A stretch of DNA of 16,052 bases from an uncultured Rhodospirillaceae bacterium (GCA_900313355.1 OMQZ01000104.1:1-16052); one strand, 5' to 3'; numbered from the stretch's first letter, positions 7,385 to 14,643 are shown. Numbers and translations are program-made. The notes: generated by a model from the letters alone, not told the origin.

Positions 7385-7412
7385 ATTATACAAAAGTTTT
7401 TTTTCAAATCAA
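7385..7412 (-). promoter_or_regulatory. Promoter of the hydCBA operon
   Basis: On the minus strand TTGATT (7407-7412), 16 nt, then a perfect TATAAT (7385-7390). Transcription would start about 30 nt before hydC. No clear redox-regulator dyad (such as an FNR box) is seen nearby. Confidence 0.7.
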
Positions 7413-7419
7413 GCGCATT

Positions 7420-7448
7420 TTAACATATTTTCAAGAATATTTTATATA
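7420..7448 (+). promoter_or_regulatory. Possible promoter of the murF-def operon
   Basis: TTAACA (7420-7425), 17 nt, then TATATA (7443-7448), divergent from the hydC promoter. The region is very AT-rich, so alternative -10 boxes exist. Confidence 0.45.
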
Positions 7449-7480
7449 TATTTTAGATATACATTTTGAAAGGCAAAAAT

Positions 7481-8800
7481 ATGAACATAACACTAAATAA
7501 AATCGCCTCAATTTTAGGCTCGGATATCAAAACTTCGGACATCAAAATCAAAAACATCTCAACAGATAGCCGAACCATAGAAAAAGGAGATTTGTTCATC
7601 GCTGTCAAAGGCGAAAAATTTGATGGGCATTCTTATGTTAAAGACGTTATAAACAAAGGCGCTGTTGCTGCCGTTGTTGAGCACTATATTGATGATATAT
7701 CAAAAGACAAACAAATTTTAGCGGCCGATTCGCTTGACGCTTATGGCAAAATCGGCAGCTATATCAGAGATCAATTTAAAGGTATTGTCATTGGCTTAAC
7801 AGGGAGTGCCGGCAAAACAACAACAAAAGAAGAAATTAAGTTCATTTTATCTCACTTCGGCAAAGTTTACGCCACATCAGGAAACCACAACAATTTCGTT
7901 GGTGTTCCCGAAAGTCTGTGCAAGATGGATTTATCCGCTGATTTTGCCGTCATTGAAATGGGCATGAGTGCCAAAGGTGAAATTTCACGTCTTACCTCAT
8001 ATGTTAAACCTGATATTGCGCTCATCACAAACGTTTATCCGATGCATATCGAATTTTTCCCTGATTTAGAACATATTGCGCTAGCAAAAGCCGAAATTTT
8101 TGAGGGCTTAAAAAAAGGCGGAACAGCCGTCATCAATGCTGACACAAACTATGCTGATATATTGATAGAGCAAGCCAAAAAGAAAACAAATAAGATTCTC
8201 CTCTTTGGCAAAAACAACCAGCCCAAAGCCGACTTTGAGCTCCAAGATGAAGGGGAACACCATTTTTATAATGCATGGGCGACCTTAAAAATCATCGAAG
8301 CCTTAAACCTTAATGTTCAAAAAGCTGCTTCATTTATCAAAGATTTTGGTGCTTTAGACGGCAGAGGAAAAAAACATACACTTAAATTAAAAAAAGGCGG
8401 CACATATACCTTAATTGATGACAGTTACTCCGGTCAACCCGAAGCGATGAAACTTGCCATATCCGCACTCGATAATATGAGCTCAAAGGGGCGAAAAATT
8501 GCCGTTTTGGGAAAAATGGCCGAACTCGGTTCTCATTCAAAAGAAAAACACATTGAAATTGGTCAAGCTCTTGCAAAAACCAATATTGATATTGTCGTCG
8601 GTGTATGTGAAGAAATGAAAGATATGCTCGCCTGTCTTCCAAAACACATGAAACAATACTACTTTGAGAGCAAAGACGGACTTGATAAATTTTTATTAAA
8701 AGACCTCTTGCAAAATGAAGATATTTTGCTTATAAAGGGGGCAAGATACTCATCGAGGCTCTATCAAATAACCGAAGAGCTGATAAAAAAAGGAAGTTAA
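7481..8800 (+). CDS. murF: MurF-like UDP-MurNAc-tripeptide:D-Ala-D-Ala ligase (divergent)
   Basis: A 439-residue Mur ligase from ATG 7481, chosen because GAAAGG lies 7 nt upstream; an in-frame TTG at 7466 has no such site. MurF adds D-Ala-D-Ala to UDP-MurNAc-tripeptide in the cytoplasm. Visible are the N-terminal STDSRTIEKGDLFIAVKG substrate domain, the ATP loop GSAGKTTT (108-115), a NHNNFVGVPESL stretch, IDDSY (312-316), VLGKMAELG (342-350) and KGAR near the end. Departures from the usual MurF: DDSYSGQP in place of DDSYNANP, VLGKM in place of VLGDM, GEHHFYNA in place of a G-HN-NA motif, and a central region about 25 residues shorter. It heads the murF-nrdR-nusB-def operon instead of lying among division and cell-wall genes. 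It may be the sole MurF or a paralogue. Confidence 0.8.
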   Translation: MNITLNKIASILGSDIKTSDIKIKNISTDSRTIEKGDLFIAVKGEKFDGHSYVKDVINKGAVAAVVEHYIDDISKDKQILAADSLDAYGKIGSYIRDQFKGIVIGLTGSAGKTTTKEEIKFILSHFGKVYATSGNHNNFVGVPESLCKMDLSADFAVIEMGMSAKGEISRLTSYVKPDIALITNVYPMHIEFFPDLEHIALAKAEIFEGLKKGGTAVINADTNYADILIEQAKKKTNKILLFGKNNQPKADFELQDEGEHHFYNAWATLKIIEALNLNVQKAASFIKDFGALDGRGKKHTLKLKKGGTYTLIDDSYSGQPEAMKLAISALDNMSSKGRKIAVLGKMAELGSHSKEKHIEIGQALAKTNIDIVVGVCEEMKDMLACLPKHMKQYYFESKDGLDKFLLKDLLQNEDILLIKGARYSSRLYQITEELIKKGS

Positions 8801-8803
8801 AAT

Positions 8804-9283
8804 ATGAAATGTCCCTTTTGTGGATTTGATGACACCATTGTTAAAGATTCACGCAACAGTGATGATGATACCTGTGTCAGACGCAGGCGCGAATGCCCCG
8901 AATGCGGTTCAAGGTTCACAACCTTTGAGCGTGTTCAATTACGCGAATTGACTGTTGTCAAAAAAAACGGCGAACATGTTCCGTTTGATCGCGAAAAACT
9001 CTACCGTTCGATTTCAATTGCCGTAAGCAAGCGTCCTGTTTCTCCTGAGCGCTTAGACAAAGTCGTCAATTCAATTATTCGTCGTTTTGAAAGCTCGGGC
9101 GAAACCGAAATTTCTACGAAAGAAATCGGTGAAGCCGTTATGGATTCTCTTTCCAGACTTGATAACATCGCCTACATTCGCTTTGCTTCCGTTTATAAAG
9201 ATTTTAAAGAAGTCAAAGACTTTGAAGAATTTGTAAAAACAATCGACGAACTGGTCAAACCGGTTCTTGAAAAGAAGGATTAA
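8804..9283 (+). CDS. nrdR: Transcriptional repressor NrdR
   Basis: A 159-residue NrdR of normal length. It senses ATP/dATP and represses ribonucleotide reductase genes. The N-terminal zinc ribbon has Cys3, Cys6, Cys31 and Cys34 with the basic [17 protein letters not shown] signature, followed by an ATP-cone domain from about residue 49 ([16 protein letters not shown]). The ATG lies 3 nt after the murF stop and is preceded by AGGAAG. No NrdR box was noticed in the window, so its targets are elsewhere. Confidence 0.96.
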   Translation: MKCPFCGFDDTIVKDSRNSDDDTCVRRRRECPECGSRFTTFERVQLRELTVVKKNGEHVPFDREKLYRSISIAVSKRPVSPERLDKVVNSIIRRFESSGETEISTKEIGEAVMDSLSRLDNIAYIRFASVYKDFKEVKDFEEFVKTIDELVKPVLEKKD

Positions 9284-9289
9284 AAAACC

Positions 9290-9775
9290 ATGAAATTTGT
9301 CTCAAAAAAAATCCGTAAAAAATCAGGCGCACGTTTAGCTGCCGTTCAAGCTGTCTATATGGCTCATTTCGGAGAGCTTCCCGTTGATGAGGTTATTCAA
9401 GATTTCGTTCAAGGAAAAATAGGGCGTTATGTTATTGAAGAAGAAGGTGTCAATCATACCGAACAAATGGTAGAAATCAGCCCGATTGACACGGATTATT
9501 TTCAATCCTTGGTCAGAGGTGTTCACTCAAACAAAGAAAGCCTCGAAAAATCACTGAACTCATATTTAAATGAGAAGTGGGATTTTGATAAAATGAACGG
9601 CATCATGCAGGCCTTGCTTCTTTGTGCTGTTTATGAACTCACCCACACTTTAGACATTGATACAAAGGTTTTAATTCAAGAATATGTTGATTTAGCATAT
9701 GCTTTCTTTAATAAAAACGAACCCAAAATGATTAATGCCCTCTTAGATCAAATTGCTCACGCCGTTAGGAATTAA
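9290..9775 (+). CDS. nusB: Transcription antitermination factor NusB
   Basis: A 161-residue helical protein with the NusB opening SGARLAAVQAVYMAHF and the C-terminal signature MNGIMQALLLCAVYELTH followed by VLIQEYVDLAYAFFN. NusB binds boxA RNA with NusE (S10) in rRNA antitermination. It is 6 nt downstream of nrdR, with AGAAGGA as ribosome site. In many Alphaproteobacteria riboflavin genes lie between nrdR and nusB; here they are absent. Confidence 0.93.
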   Translation: MKFVSKKIRKKSGARLAAVQAVYMAHFGELPVDEVIQDFVQGKIGRYVIEEEGVNHTEQMVEISPIDTDYFQSLVRGVHSNKESLEKSLNSYLNEKWDFDKMNGIMQALLLCAVYELTHTLDIDTKVLIQEYVDLAYAFFNKNEPKMINALLDQIAHAVRN

Positions 9776-9777
9776 AA

Positions 9778-10311
9778 ATGAGTTTATTGCCTTTATATGA
9801 ATATCCCGACCCGATTTTGCGTCAAAAAGCCGAACCTGTCACAAAATTTGATGATGAGTTACGCACATTCTTAAACGATATGTTAGAAACCATGTATGCC
9901 GACCATGGAGCCGGCTTGGCAGCTCCGCAGGTTGGTGTTTCAAAGCGAATGATTGTACTTGATGCTGAGCAAGAAGACGATGAAAACGGCAATCATAAAA
10001 AAGGCAATCCGATGACTTTGGTCAATCCCGAAATTGTTTATAAATCTGAAGAAACGATTTTCTTTTGCGAAGGTTGCTTATCTTTACCCAACCAAAGAGC
10101 AGATGTTAAACGTAAAAAAAAAATCAAAGTCCGCTATCAAGACAAAAACGGCATTGAACACGAGATTGAAGCTGAAGATTATTTAGCTGTTATTTTGCAG
10201 CATGAAATCGACCACCTGGACGGCATTTTATACATTGATCATTTAAGCCGCCTCAAACGTGATATGCTCTTAAAAAAGCTTGAAAAAGCAAGAGCCGAAG
10301 AAAAAGAATAA
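9778..10311 (+). CDS. def: Peptide deformylase
   Basis: A 177-residue metalloenzyme that removes the formyl group from nascent proteins. All three motifs are present: GAGLAAPQ (44-51), EGCLSLP (98-104, metal ligand Cys100) and QHEIDHLDG (141-149, ligands His142 and His146, catalytic Glu143). It begins 2 nt after nusB and is the last gene before a strong terminator. The fmt gene that often follows def is not here. Confidence 0.97.
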   Translation: MSLLPLYEYPDPILRQKAEPVTKFDDELRTFLNDMLETMYADHGAGLAAPQVGVSKRMIVLDAEQEDDENGNHKKGNPMTLVNPEIVYKSEETIFFCEGCLSLPNQRADVKRKKKIKVRYQDKNGIEHEIEAEDYLAVILQHEIDHLDGILYIDHLSRLKRDMLLKKLEKARAEEKE

Positions 10312-10340
10312 AAAAAAGAGGTCATCAGACCTCTTTTTTT
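10311..10340. terminator. Bidirectional terminator between def and the small secreted protein gene
   Basis: AAAAAAAGAGGTC (10311-10323) pairs perfectly with GACCTCTTTTTTT (10328-10340) around an ATCA loop. The A and T runs make it work on both strands. It overlaps the last base of the def stop codon and ends 2 nt before the stop of the convergent gene, so it serves both operons. Confidence 0.93.
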
Positions 10341-10342
10341 GA

Positions 10343-10735
10343 TTATCTGTAACGAAGGCGAACTTTGTTAATTGCGCCTTCTTTTGTGATTTCGCTTGCC
10401 TCTTGAACAGTATAAATCAGGCGCCCGCGCGGTCTGTCCAACCCGTTGCTTTGCCCCGGGTTATTATTCGGCAACGAAATGCCAAAAATTGTGATAAAAT
10501 CAGTATCTGCAAGATTTTTATCCGGCAAATAGCCATACTTTTCTGTATAATAGTCATCTAAAGAATCATATGTTTCTTCATACCCGCCGTCCCATCTTAT
10601 CGTAAACGTTCCGTCATCATTATAGATAAAGGTCTGACCGCCGCACCAAATGCCGTCGTCCCCTTCTTCTGCCTTAACATTTACTGAAAACAGAAGTGCT
10701 GCGAACAAGCTTATCATAAAAAATTTCATTTTCAT
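10343..10735 (-). CDS. Small predicted secreted protein, unknown function
   Basis: A 130-residue protein when started at ATG 10735, which has AAGGAGGG (10743-10750) about 7 nt upstream; the longer frame from 10759 overlaps the preceding gene and its own ribosome site. Residues 1-22 form a signal peptide (MKMKFFMISLFAALLFSVNVKA) with a likely cut after VKA. The mature part begins with an acidic GDDGIWCGG segment containing the only cysteine, then an aromatic, acidic stretch (YNDDGTFTIRWDGGY), and ends in a basic RLIYTVQEAS...VRLRYR tail. I do not recognise a family. It lies 17 nt downstream of the repeat lipoprotein gene, so the two are probably made together and may work in the same envelope compartment. 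Confidence 0.75.
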   Translation of the reverse strand: MKMKFFMISLFAALLFSVNVKAEEGDDGIWCGGQTFIYNDDGTFTIRWDGGYEETYDSLDDYYTEKYGYLPDKNLADTDFITIFGISLPNNNPGQSNGLDRPRGRLIYTVQEASEITKEGAINKVRLRYR

Positions 10736-10752
10736 GGCCTTACCCTCCTTTT

Positions 10753-11844
10753 TTAGCATCCTGACCAGCCGCTTCTGATAAGACGACCTTGGTCATCATA
10801 TATCATCACATCGCCGCTACCGGGCAACAGCTCGCCGTTTTTACCATAGAAAAATTCCTGACCGTTTGACATAAAGCGATAAACATCTGGTGTGTCGTCT
10901 GCAATTGATTGTGAACTGGTCCATGTTTCTTGTAAACTAACGCTCCAATCTTCGGTACGACGATCTCTATATTTATAATCCGGCGTATTATTTGCAATCG
11001 ATTCAGCAGAACGCCATTCCATATATGAGTGCGACATCTGAAAACCGTTTTCATCATAAGTGCTTTCAGATACCCATTTATAATCCGGTGTATTGCTTGC
11101 AACCGCTTCTCTGGAACTATAATATATTTCTCCATTCGTATATCCGTTCTCATCACGGAGTGTTTCTGTCTTATAATCCGGTGTGTTATTTGCTATGCTT
11201 TCGGCAGAATTCCAAATTGTAGTTGAATTTTGATGACCGTTTTCATCATAAGTGTATTCTGTTTTATAATCCGGCGTATTATTTGCAACAGATTCCGGAG
11301 AGTACCAACTTATAGAAGAAATTTGATGACCGTTTTCATCATAGGTGTGTTCATATTTGCTATCCGGCGCATCATTGGCTACAGATTCGGCAGAATTCCA
11401 ATATGTATATGAAGTGGTGTGTCCCGCATCATCATAACCATAAGCTGTTTTCTTATCCGGCGTATTATTTGCAACAGCATCTGCTGAGTTCCATTCGGTA
11501 TATAAAGTTGTCTTTCCGTTTTCATTATATTGGCTTTCTGTTTTTTTATCCACCGTATTGCTTGCAATAGATTCTTGGCTGTTATATTGAAGGACTGTTT
11601 GCGTCCCATCTTCGTCATACGAATAGTCGTGCTTTTTTGTCAGCGTTTTTGTGGTATCATAATACACATATGAGGTTGTCCGACCTTGTGAATCGTAATA
11701 ATATGTGTAGTAGTGGCCATCTGTATAGGTACACGTATAACGCGTCTTTCTGCCATTAGACATATACGTTGTACAACCGGCCAATACCTCGCCGGCGAAC
11801 AAAACAAGCGTTCCAACGCCTAAAATTAAAAGCTTCTTATTCAT
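10753..11844 (-). CDS. Predicted lipoprotein with eight 31-residue YD-like repeats
   Basis: A 363-residue protein. The signal peptide (1-23) ends in the lipobox LAGC, giving lipidated Cys24; Thr at +2 fits outer-membrane sorting, though Glu19 interrupts the hydrophobic core. Residues 88 to about 339 hold eight tandem units: seven of about 31 residues and one of 35. The consensus is NSAESIANNTPDYKTEYTYD followed by ENGHQ and a strand ending in Trp. The YDENG part resembles RHS/YD repeats, but the ANNTPD half is not part of that motif. Two YD-like half units precede the array (near 49-62 and 74-87), and the protein ends in IYDDQGRLIRSGWSGC. No enzyme domain is visible, so a surface-exposed beta-repeat binding or structural role is inferred. 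The ribosome site is AAAGGAGG. Confidence 0.8.
   Translation of the reverse strand: MNKKLLILGVGTLVLFAGEVLAGCTTYMSNGRKTRYTCTYTDGHYYTYYYDSQGRTTSYVYYDTTKTLTKKHDYSYDEDGTQTVLQYNSQESIASNTVDKKTESQYNENGKTTLYTEWNSADAVANNTPDKKTAYGYDDAGHTTSYTYWNSAESVANDAPDSKYEHTYDENGHQISSISWYSPESVANNTPDYKTEYTYDENGHQNSTTIWNSAESIANNTPDYKTETLRDENGYTNGEIYYSSREAVASNTPDYKWVSESTYDENGFQMSHSYMEWRSAESIANNTPDYKYRDRRTEDWSVSLQETWTSSQSIADDTPDVYRFMSNGQEFFYGKNGELLPGSGDVMIYDDQGRLIRSGWSGC
10828..11583 (-). repeat. Tandem 93-bp coding repeats of the lipoprotein
   Basis: Eight units encode residues 88-118, 119-149, 150-180, 181-211, 212-242, 243-277, 278-308 and 309 to about 339. The middle units are the most alike; TTATAATCCGG (plus-strand reading) recurs in most. 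Edge units are diverged and the sixth has four extra codons. The period is a multiple of three, so copy-number change would keep the frame. Confidence 0.85.
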
Positions 11845-11909
11845 TTCTTTCCTCCTTTAAAGCATAAAGGTTTCAACAATCCGCTCCTTTGCAGATTCTC
11901 CATATATTT

Positions 11910-11938
11910 ATGTTACCACAAAAATATTGAAAAATCAA
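11910..11938 (-). promoter_or_regulatory. Promoter of the lipoprotein-secreted protein operon
   Basis: On the minus strand TTGATT (11933-11938), 17 nt, then TAACAT (11910-11915). Transcription would begin about 60 nt before the lipoprotein ATG. The flanking 11845-11981 gap is AT-rich and holds nothing else clear. Confidence 0.5.
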
Positions 11939-11981
11939 GAAAAATCGGAATTTTCAAATCGTAAAAAACAGTTTTTTTTCT

Positions 11982-12743
11982 TTATCGCACCTGTTCTGAA
12001 ATATTGATTTGAGAATAAAAAGTCTGCCATGAAAATGCATTTTGAACATATTTTGCTGCTTTTTCAAACGAAAACGCACCATTTTCTTTGAGTTTTCCTT
12101 CTGCATCAATGAAAACATCATTTCGAGCAACTTTTCTGATTTTCTCAAGCTCTCCTGCCACATTTTCGGGCGAAATCCCGCCGGCATATCCTTGAAATAC
12201 ATCATCAAAAAGGGGAGCTTGGCGCGATTTAGGCAATATCCCTTCCCCAAACGAATCATCAAACAACGCATCAAACTTTATTCCTTGATAATGCATTTTT
12301 TGAATAAACGCCAAATTAGCTTCACTTGCCGAAACAATAATCTGGTGTCCATACACCTCATCAATTGATTTTGAAAGCTTATTGATATCCGGAACCTTTT
12401 TGCCGTCAAAAACTTCTCGTCCGATTTTAAAATTCAGCTGTAACCGCCCGATAGCATCACTTTCTCTTAATAGTTTTTCAACCTCATCGGGAACCTTTCC
12501 TTCACAAAACGAAATGACAAATCCTTCATTTAAGTGAAGCGCAATACGCCCCTTAATTTTTTCCTCATCAAGTTTTAAACATAACTTTTTGAGCCATTCA
12601 TAGCGGGCTGTCCCAAAGCCTGCTTTTTTAGGCGAGCATTGAACGCCAAACTCAACACTCGGATACTTTTTTATAAAAGCAACCGCCTCGTCAATCTCAT
12701 TTTTTTCATTGATTCCGGAACAGACTATTGTATTTAATTGCAT
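11982..12743 (-). CDS. TrpF-like TIM-barrel protein, function unknown
   Basis: A 253-residue protein without signal peptide or membrane segment. Several pieces fit the phosphoribosylanthranilate isomerase (TrpF) barrel: an N-terminal strand with Cys8 followed by SGI (compare KICGI), a late strand FDALFDDSFGEG (158-168, compare the TrpF LLD...GGTG loop with its catalytic Asp), and a phosphate-site-like GYAGGISPENV (185-195) followed by VFIDAEGKLKENG. The order and spacing suit a beta-alpha barrel that binds a phosphorylated sugar. However the standard GGTG and VDVSSGVE strings are not intact and no trp gene is nearby, so a function in tryptophan synthesis is doubtful. AGAGGA precedes the ATG and it has its own promoter. 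Confidence 0.7.
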   Translation of the reverse strand: MQLNTIVCSGINEKNEIDEAVAFIKKYPSVEFGVQCSPKKAGFGTARYEWLKKLCLKLDEEKIKGRIALHLNEGFVISFCEGKVPDEVEKLLRESDAIGRLQLNFKIGREVFDGKKVPDINKLSKSIDEVYGHQIIVSASEANLAFIQKMHYQGIKFDALFDDSFGEGILPKSRQAPLFDDVFQGYAGGISPENVAGELEKIRKVARNDVFIDAEGKLKENGAFSFEKAAKYVQNAFSWQTFYSQINISEQVR

Positions 12744-12767
12744 TATATTTCCTCTAAAATCAGTCCT

Positions 12768-12796
12768 ATTCTAGAGCAAACAATTTTAAAACACAA
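12768..12796 (-). promoter_or_regulatory. Promoter of the TrpF-like gene
   Basis: On the minus strand TTGTGT (12791-12796), 17 nt, then TAGAAT (12768-12773), lying in the 58-nt gap after the upstream gene. The start of transcription would be about 18 nt before the ATG. Confidence 0.5.
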
Positions 12797-12801
12797 GTTT
12801 T

Positions 12802-14193
12802 TTAATTATAAGACCTTTTTTCTTCAATAACAGAAGCAATAACATGCGTTTTAACCGGCGTATTTGGGCTCTTATCTTTCACACCTGTTTCTTTTTCAGG
12901 CGCAAGCCCTCTTAATGCTAAAAGTTTTTCCGCATCTGTTTTTTCAGACGAAGTTGTCTCTTTTTCCAATGCCTTTGCCTCATCTGCCTTAGGTGTCAAA
13001 GCCTCAGCTTTTTGAATTAACCCCTCAACATCCTTATGAATAACACTAGGTGCTACAATAGGATCTTTAATTGTCGCTCTTCCGGCATTTGGATCAAGCA
13101 CAATCCCTTTGGCCAATTGCAGCTCTGCTACTTGTAATTGAATATCTTCAAACATCTTTGCCTGTTCCTCACGCATCTTTTGGTGATATTGCGCATAGTC
13201 TCTGTCATATTTATCTGAAAAGCGTGTATTAACATTTCCTTCAATCAAGCCCTTTTCTTTGTCTGTTGCCGTATTTCTGATGACCTCGGCTGTATGTTCT
13301 TTTTTTTCTGAAATCTGTTGCTGTATTTCTTCCGATGTCAAACTTTCAAGTGCCAAACATTCTTCAGCAATCTGATGGTCCATCCAAGCTTTCGTGCTTG
13401 CATATTCAACATGAGTTTTGTTCATCTTATCTGTCGGATCACCAATTCTGTGGAAACTGAGTTCTGCCGGATTGTTGGCTTGCAGTGTATAGCCCAAAAC
13501 TTCGCCTTGCGCGTTTCTTTCAACAGAAACGACCACGCGTTCATGCTTACCGCTCGTCGAATTAGAAGCTCCGGCTCCGTTTGATGAAGCGATTCTGTCT
13601 CCCGCATCAATTTTTCCTTCACGTATTAAATCAGACAAGGTCCCAGAACCGTTATATCCCTTTGTATTCGGATCAAACATAAAATGCCCTGCTCCCGTAT
13701 GATAATATTTAAAATTCGATTTATCATCAAAGGTAACTATATTCGCTTCATCACAACAATTCATTTCATCACAAATAGCTTGTACAACCGTTGAACCGGT
13801 AACTGCACAGCAATGCGTTTGATCCGAACCGGCCTTTTCATACCTGTCCATTACATACATCGGCGTACGCCTTGCAATGCTGTCTGCAGGAACAATATTT
13901 GTCGGAATATCTTGCAATCCGTTCCAAATACTTCTGTTCATTTCTCGCTTATTTCCGGTCGCCACAATAGCAGCCATAGAATCTTTATACATTTCAAGCC
14001 CTTTATTATAACAAACAGCACGATATTCTGCTTCTCGAATTCCTCTGTATTGTTCAATTAAAGCTGCTCTGTATGCATCTTCTGTCTCAAATTGAGAAGG
14101 CCTCAAACGCTCAAAATCTTCGTTCAAATGTTGAATTTGATAACCGGCATACATATCGTAATTATATTTATCTTCGTATTCATCAGTTGACAT
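12802..14193 (-). CDS. Hypothetical protein with papain/NlpC-P60-like Cys-His-Asn pattern
   Basis: A 463-residue protein when started at ATG 14193, which has AGGAGAGG 5 nt upstream; the frame is open to 14286, but that start lies before the promoter. No signal peptide is seen. Residues 1-75 are charged and Tyr-rich. Residues about 120-245 read like a cysteine-peptidase core: THCCAVTGSTVVQAI (Cys128/Cys129), LIREGKIDAGDRI (189-201, like the GD segment of NlpC/P60 and CHAP domains), GKHERVVVSVERN (His217) and YTLQANNP (Asn240/241). This order suits a Cys-His-Asn fold, but the family assignment is inference. Residues 265-460 are helical and highly charged with many Gln, Glu and Lys, ending in a Pro- and Lys-rich low-complexity tail. 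It could be an amidase, a peptidase or an exported effector. Confidence 0.75.
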   Translation of the reverse strand: MSTDEYEDKYNYDMYAGYQIQHLNEDFERLRPSQFETEDAYRAALIEQYRGIREAEYRAVCYNKGLEMYKDSMAAIVATGNKREMNRSIWNGLQDIPTNIVPADSIARRTPMYVMDRYEKAGSDQTHCCAVTGSTVVQAICDEMNCCDEANIVTFDDKSNFKYYHTGAGHFMFDPNTKGYNGSGTLSDLIREGKIDAGDRIASSNGAGASNSTSGKHERVVVSVERNAQGEVLGYTLQANNPAELSFHRIGDPTDKMNKTHVEYASTKAWMDHQIAEECLALESLTSEEIQQQISEKKEHTAEVIRNTATDKEKGLIEGNVNTRFSDKYDRDYAQYHQKMREEQAKMFEDIQLQVAELQLAKGIVLDPNAGRATIKDPIVAPSVIHKDVEGLIQKAEALTPKADEAKALEKETTSSEKTDAEKLLALRGLAPEKETGVKDKSPNTPVKTHVIASVIEEKRSYN

Positions 14194-14197
14194 GACG

Positions 14198-14206
14198 CCT
14201 CTCCTT
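14198..14206 (-). promoter_or_regulatory. Ribosome binding site fixing the start of the papain-like gene
   Basis: AAGGAGAGG on the minus strand, 4-5 nt from ATG 14193. The upstream in-frame ATG at 14286 lacks such a site and lies before the promoter at 14230-14258. Confidence 0.8.
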
Positions 14207-14229
14207 TTTTTGAGATAACCTATGAAATC

Positions 14230-14258
14230 AATATACCACAAAACGCACACTTTATCAA
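14230..14258 (-). promoter_or_regulatory. Promoter of the papain-like gene
   Basis: On the minus strand TTGATA (14253-14258), 17 nt, then TATATT (14230-14235): five of six consensus bases in each box. Transcription would start about 30 nt before ATG 14193. Confidence 0.7.
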
Positions 14259-14289
14259 GTTTTTTTAAGTTAAAAAAATATGACAAGTC

Positions 14290-14318
14290 TTGACTTTTGA
14301 AAAAGAAAAATTTATAAC
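14290..14318 (+). promoter_or_regulatory. Promoter of the TM1266-like/hydG operon
   Basis: TTGACT (14290-14295), 17 nt, then TATAAC (14313-14318), five of six bases in each box. It drives the regulator gene starting at 14342 and presumably hydG. Confidence 0.75.
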
Positions 14319-14341
14319 CTCAAAAAAAAGGAATATAAGTT

Positions 14342-14587
14342 ATGGAAACACGTGTTGCTATCATCGCCATTTTAGTCAAAGATCGCGCATCTTCTGCAAA
14401 AATCAACGAAATTTTGCACGAATACGGTGAATACATCATCGGGCGCATGGGCTTGCCCTACAAATCAAAAGGCATCAATATTATTTCTGTTGCCGTTGAT
14501 GCTCCGCAAGATACAATTTCTGCCCTTTCCGGCAAAATCGGTGCACTCAAAAACGTTTCAACCCAAACGGTTTATTCCAAAATTTAA
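14342..14587 (+). CDS. TM1266-family iron-only hydrogenase system regulator (ACT-like)
   Basis: An 81-residue ACT/ferredoxin-like domain protein. The opening TRVAIIAILVKDR, the central YGEYIIGRMGLPY and the ending NIISVAVDAPQDTISALSGK with LKNVSTQTVYSK match the small TM1266 family, which is habitually encoded beside [FeFe]-hydrogenase maturation genes and thought to be regulatory. It has no DNA-binding domain, so it would act as a sensor or by binding another protein; its ligand is unknown. AAAGGAA precedes the ATG. It lies 56 nt before hydG in the same direction, probably as one operon, and is divergent from the papain-like gene. Confidence 0.9.
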   Translation: METRVAIIAILVKDRASSAKINEILHEYGEYIIGRMGLPYKSKGINIISVAVDAPQDTISALSGKIGALKNVSTQTVYSKI

Positions 14588-14643
14588 AAACTTAACTCTA
14601 ACTGACGGGAAAGATTTTTCTGCCCCAAAAGAAAGGAATATAT

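Noticed and set aside
10736..10759. ATG 10759 as start of the small secreted protein
   Set aside because: It overlaps the end of the lipoprotein gene and would place eight charged residues ahead of the signal peptide; AAGGAGGG fits ATG 10735.
10828..11583. Regular repeats as a possible CRISPR array
   Set aside because: Units are contiguous, coding, 93 bp long and diverged, without unique spacers.
10992..11618. Several open frames on both strands inside the lipoprotein gene
   Set aside because: They follow the 93-bp repeats and are shadows of the repeat array.
12788..12803. Short AAAAC/GTTTT hairpin after the papain-like gene
   Set aside because: Five weak base pairs with one G-C pair; not enough for a terminator call.
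14194..14286. N-terminal extension of the papain-like protein to ATG 14286
   Set aside because: The promoter (14230-14258) lies inside it, and the ribosome site fits ATG 14193.
14609..14628. Possible hairpin GGGAAAG...CTGCCC between the regulator and hydG
   Set aside because: Only three G-C pairs align; the rest mismatches, so neither attenuator nor terminator is supported.
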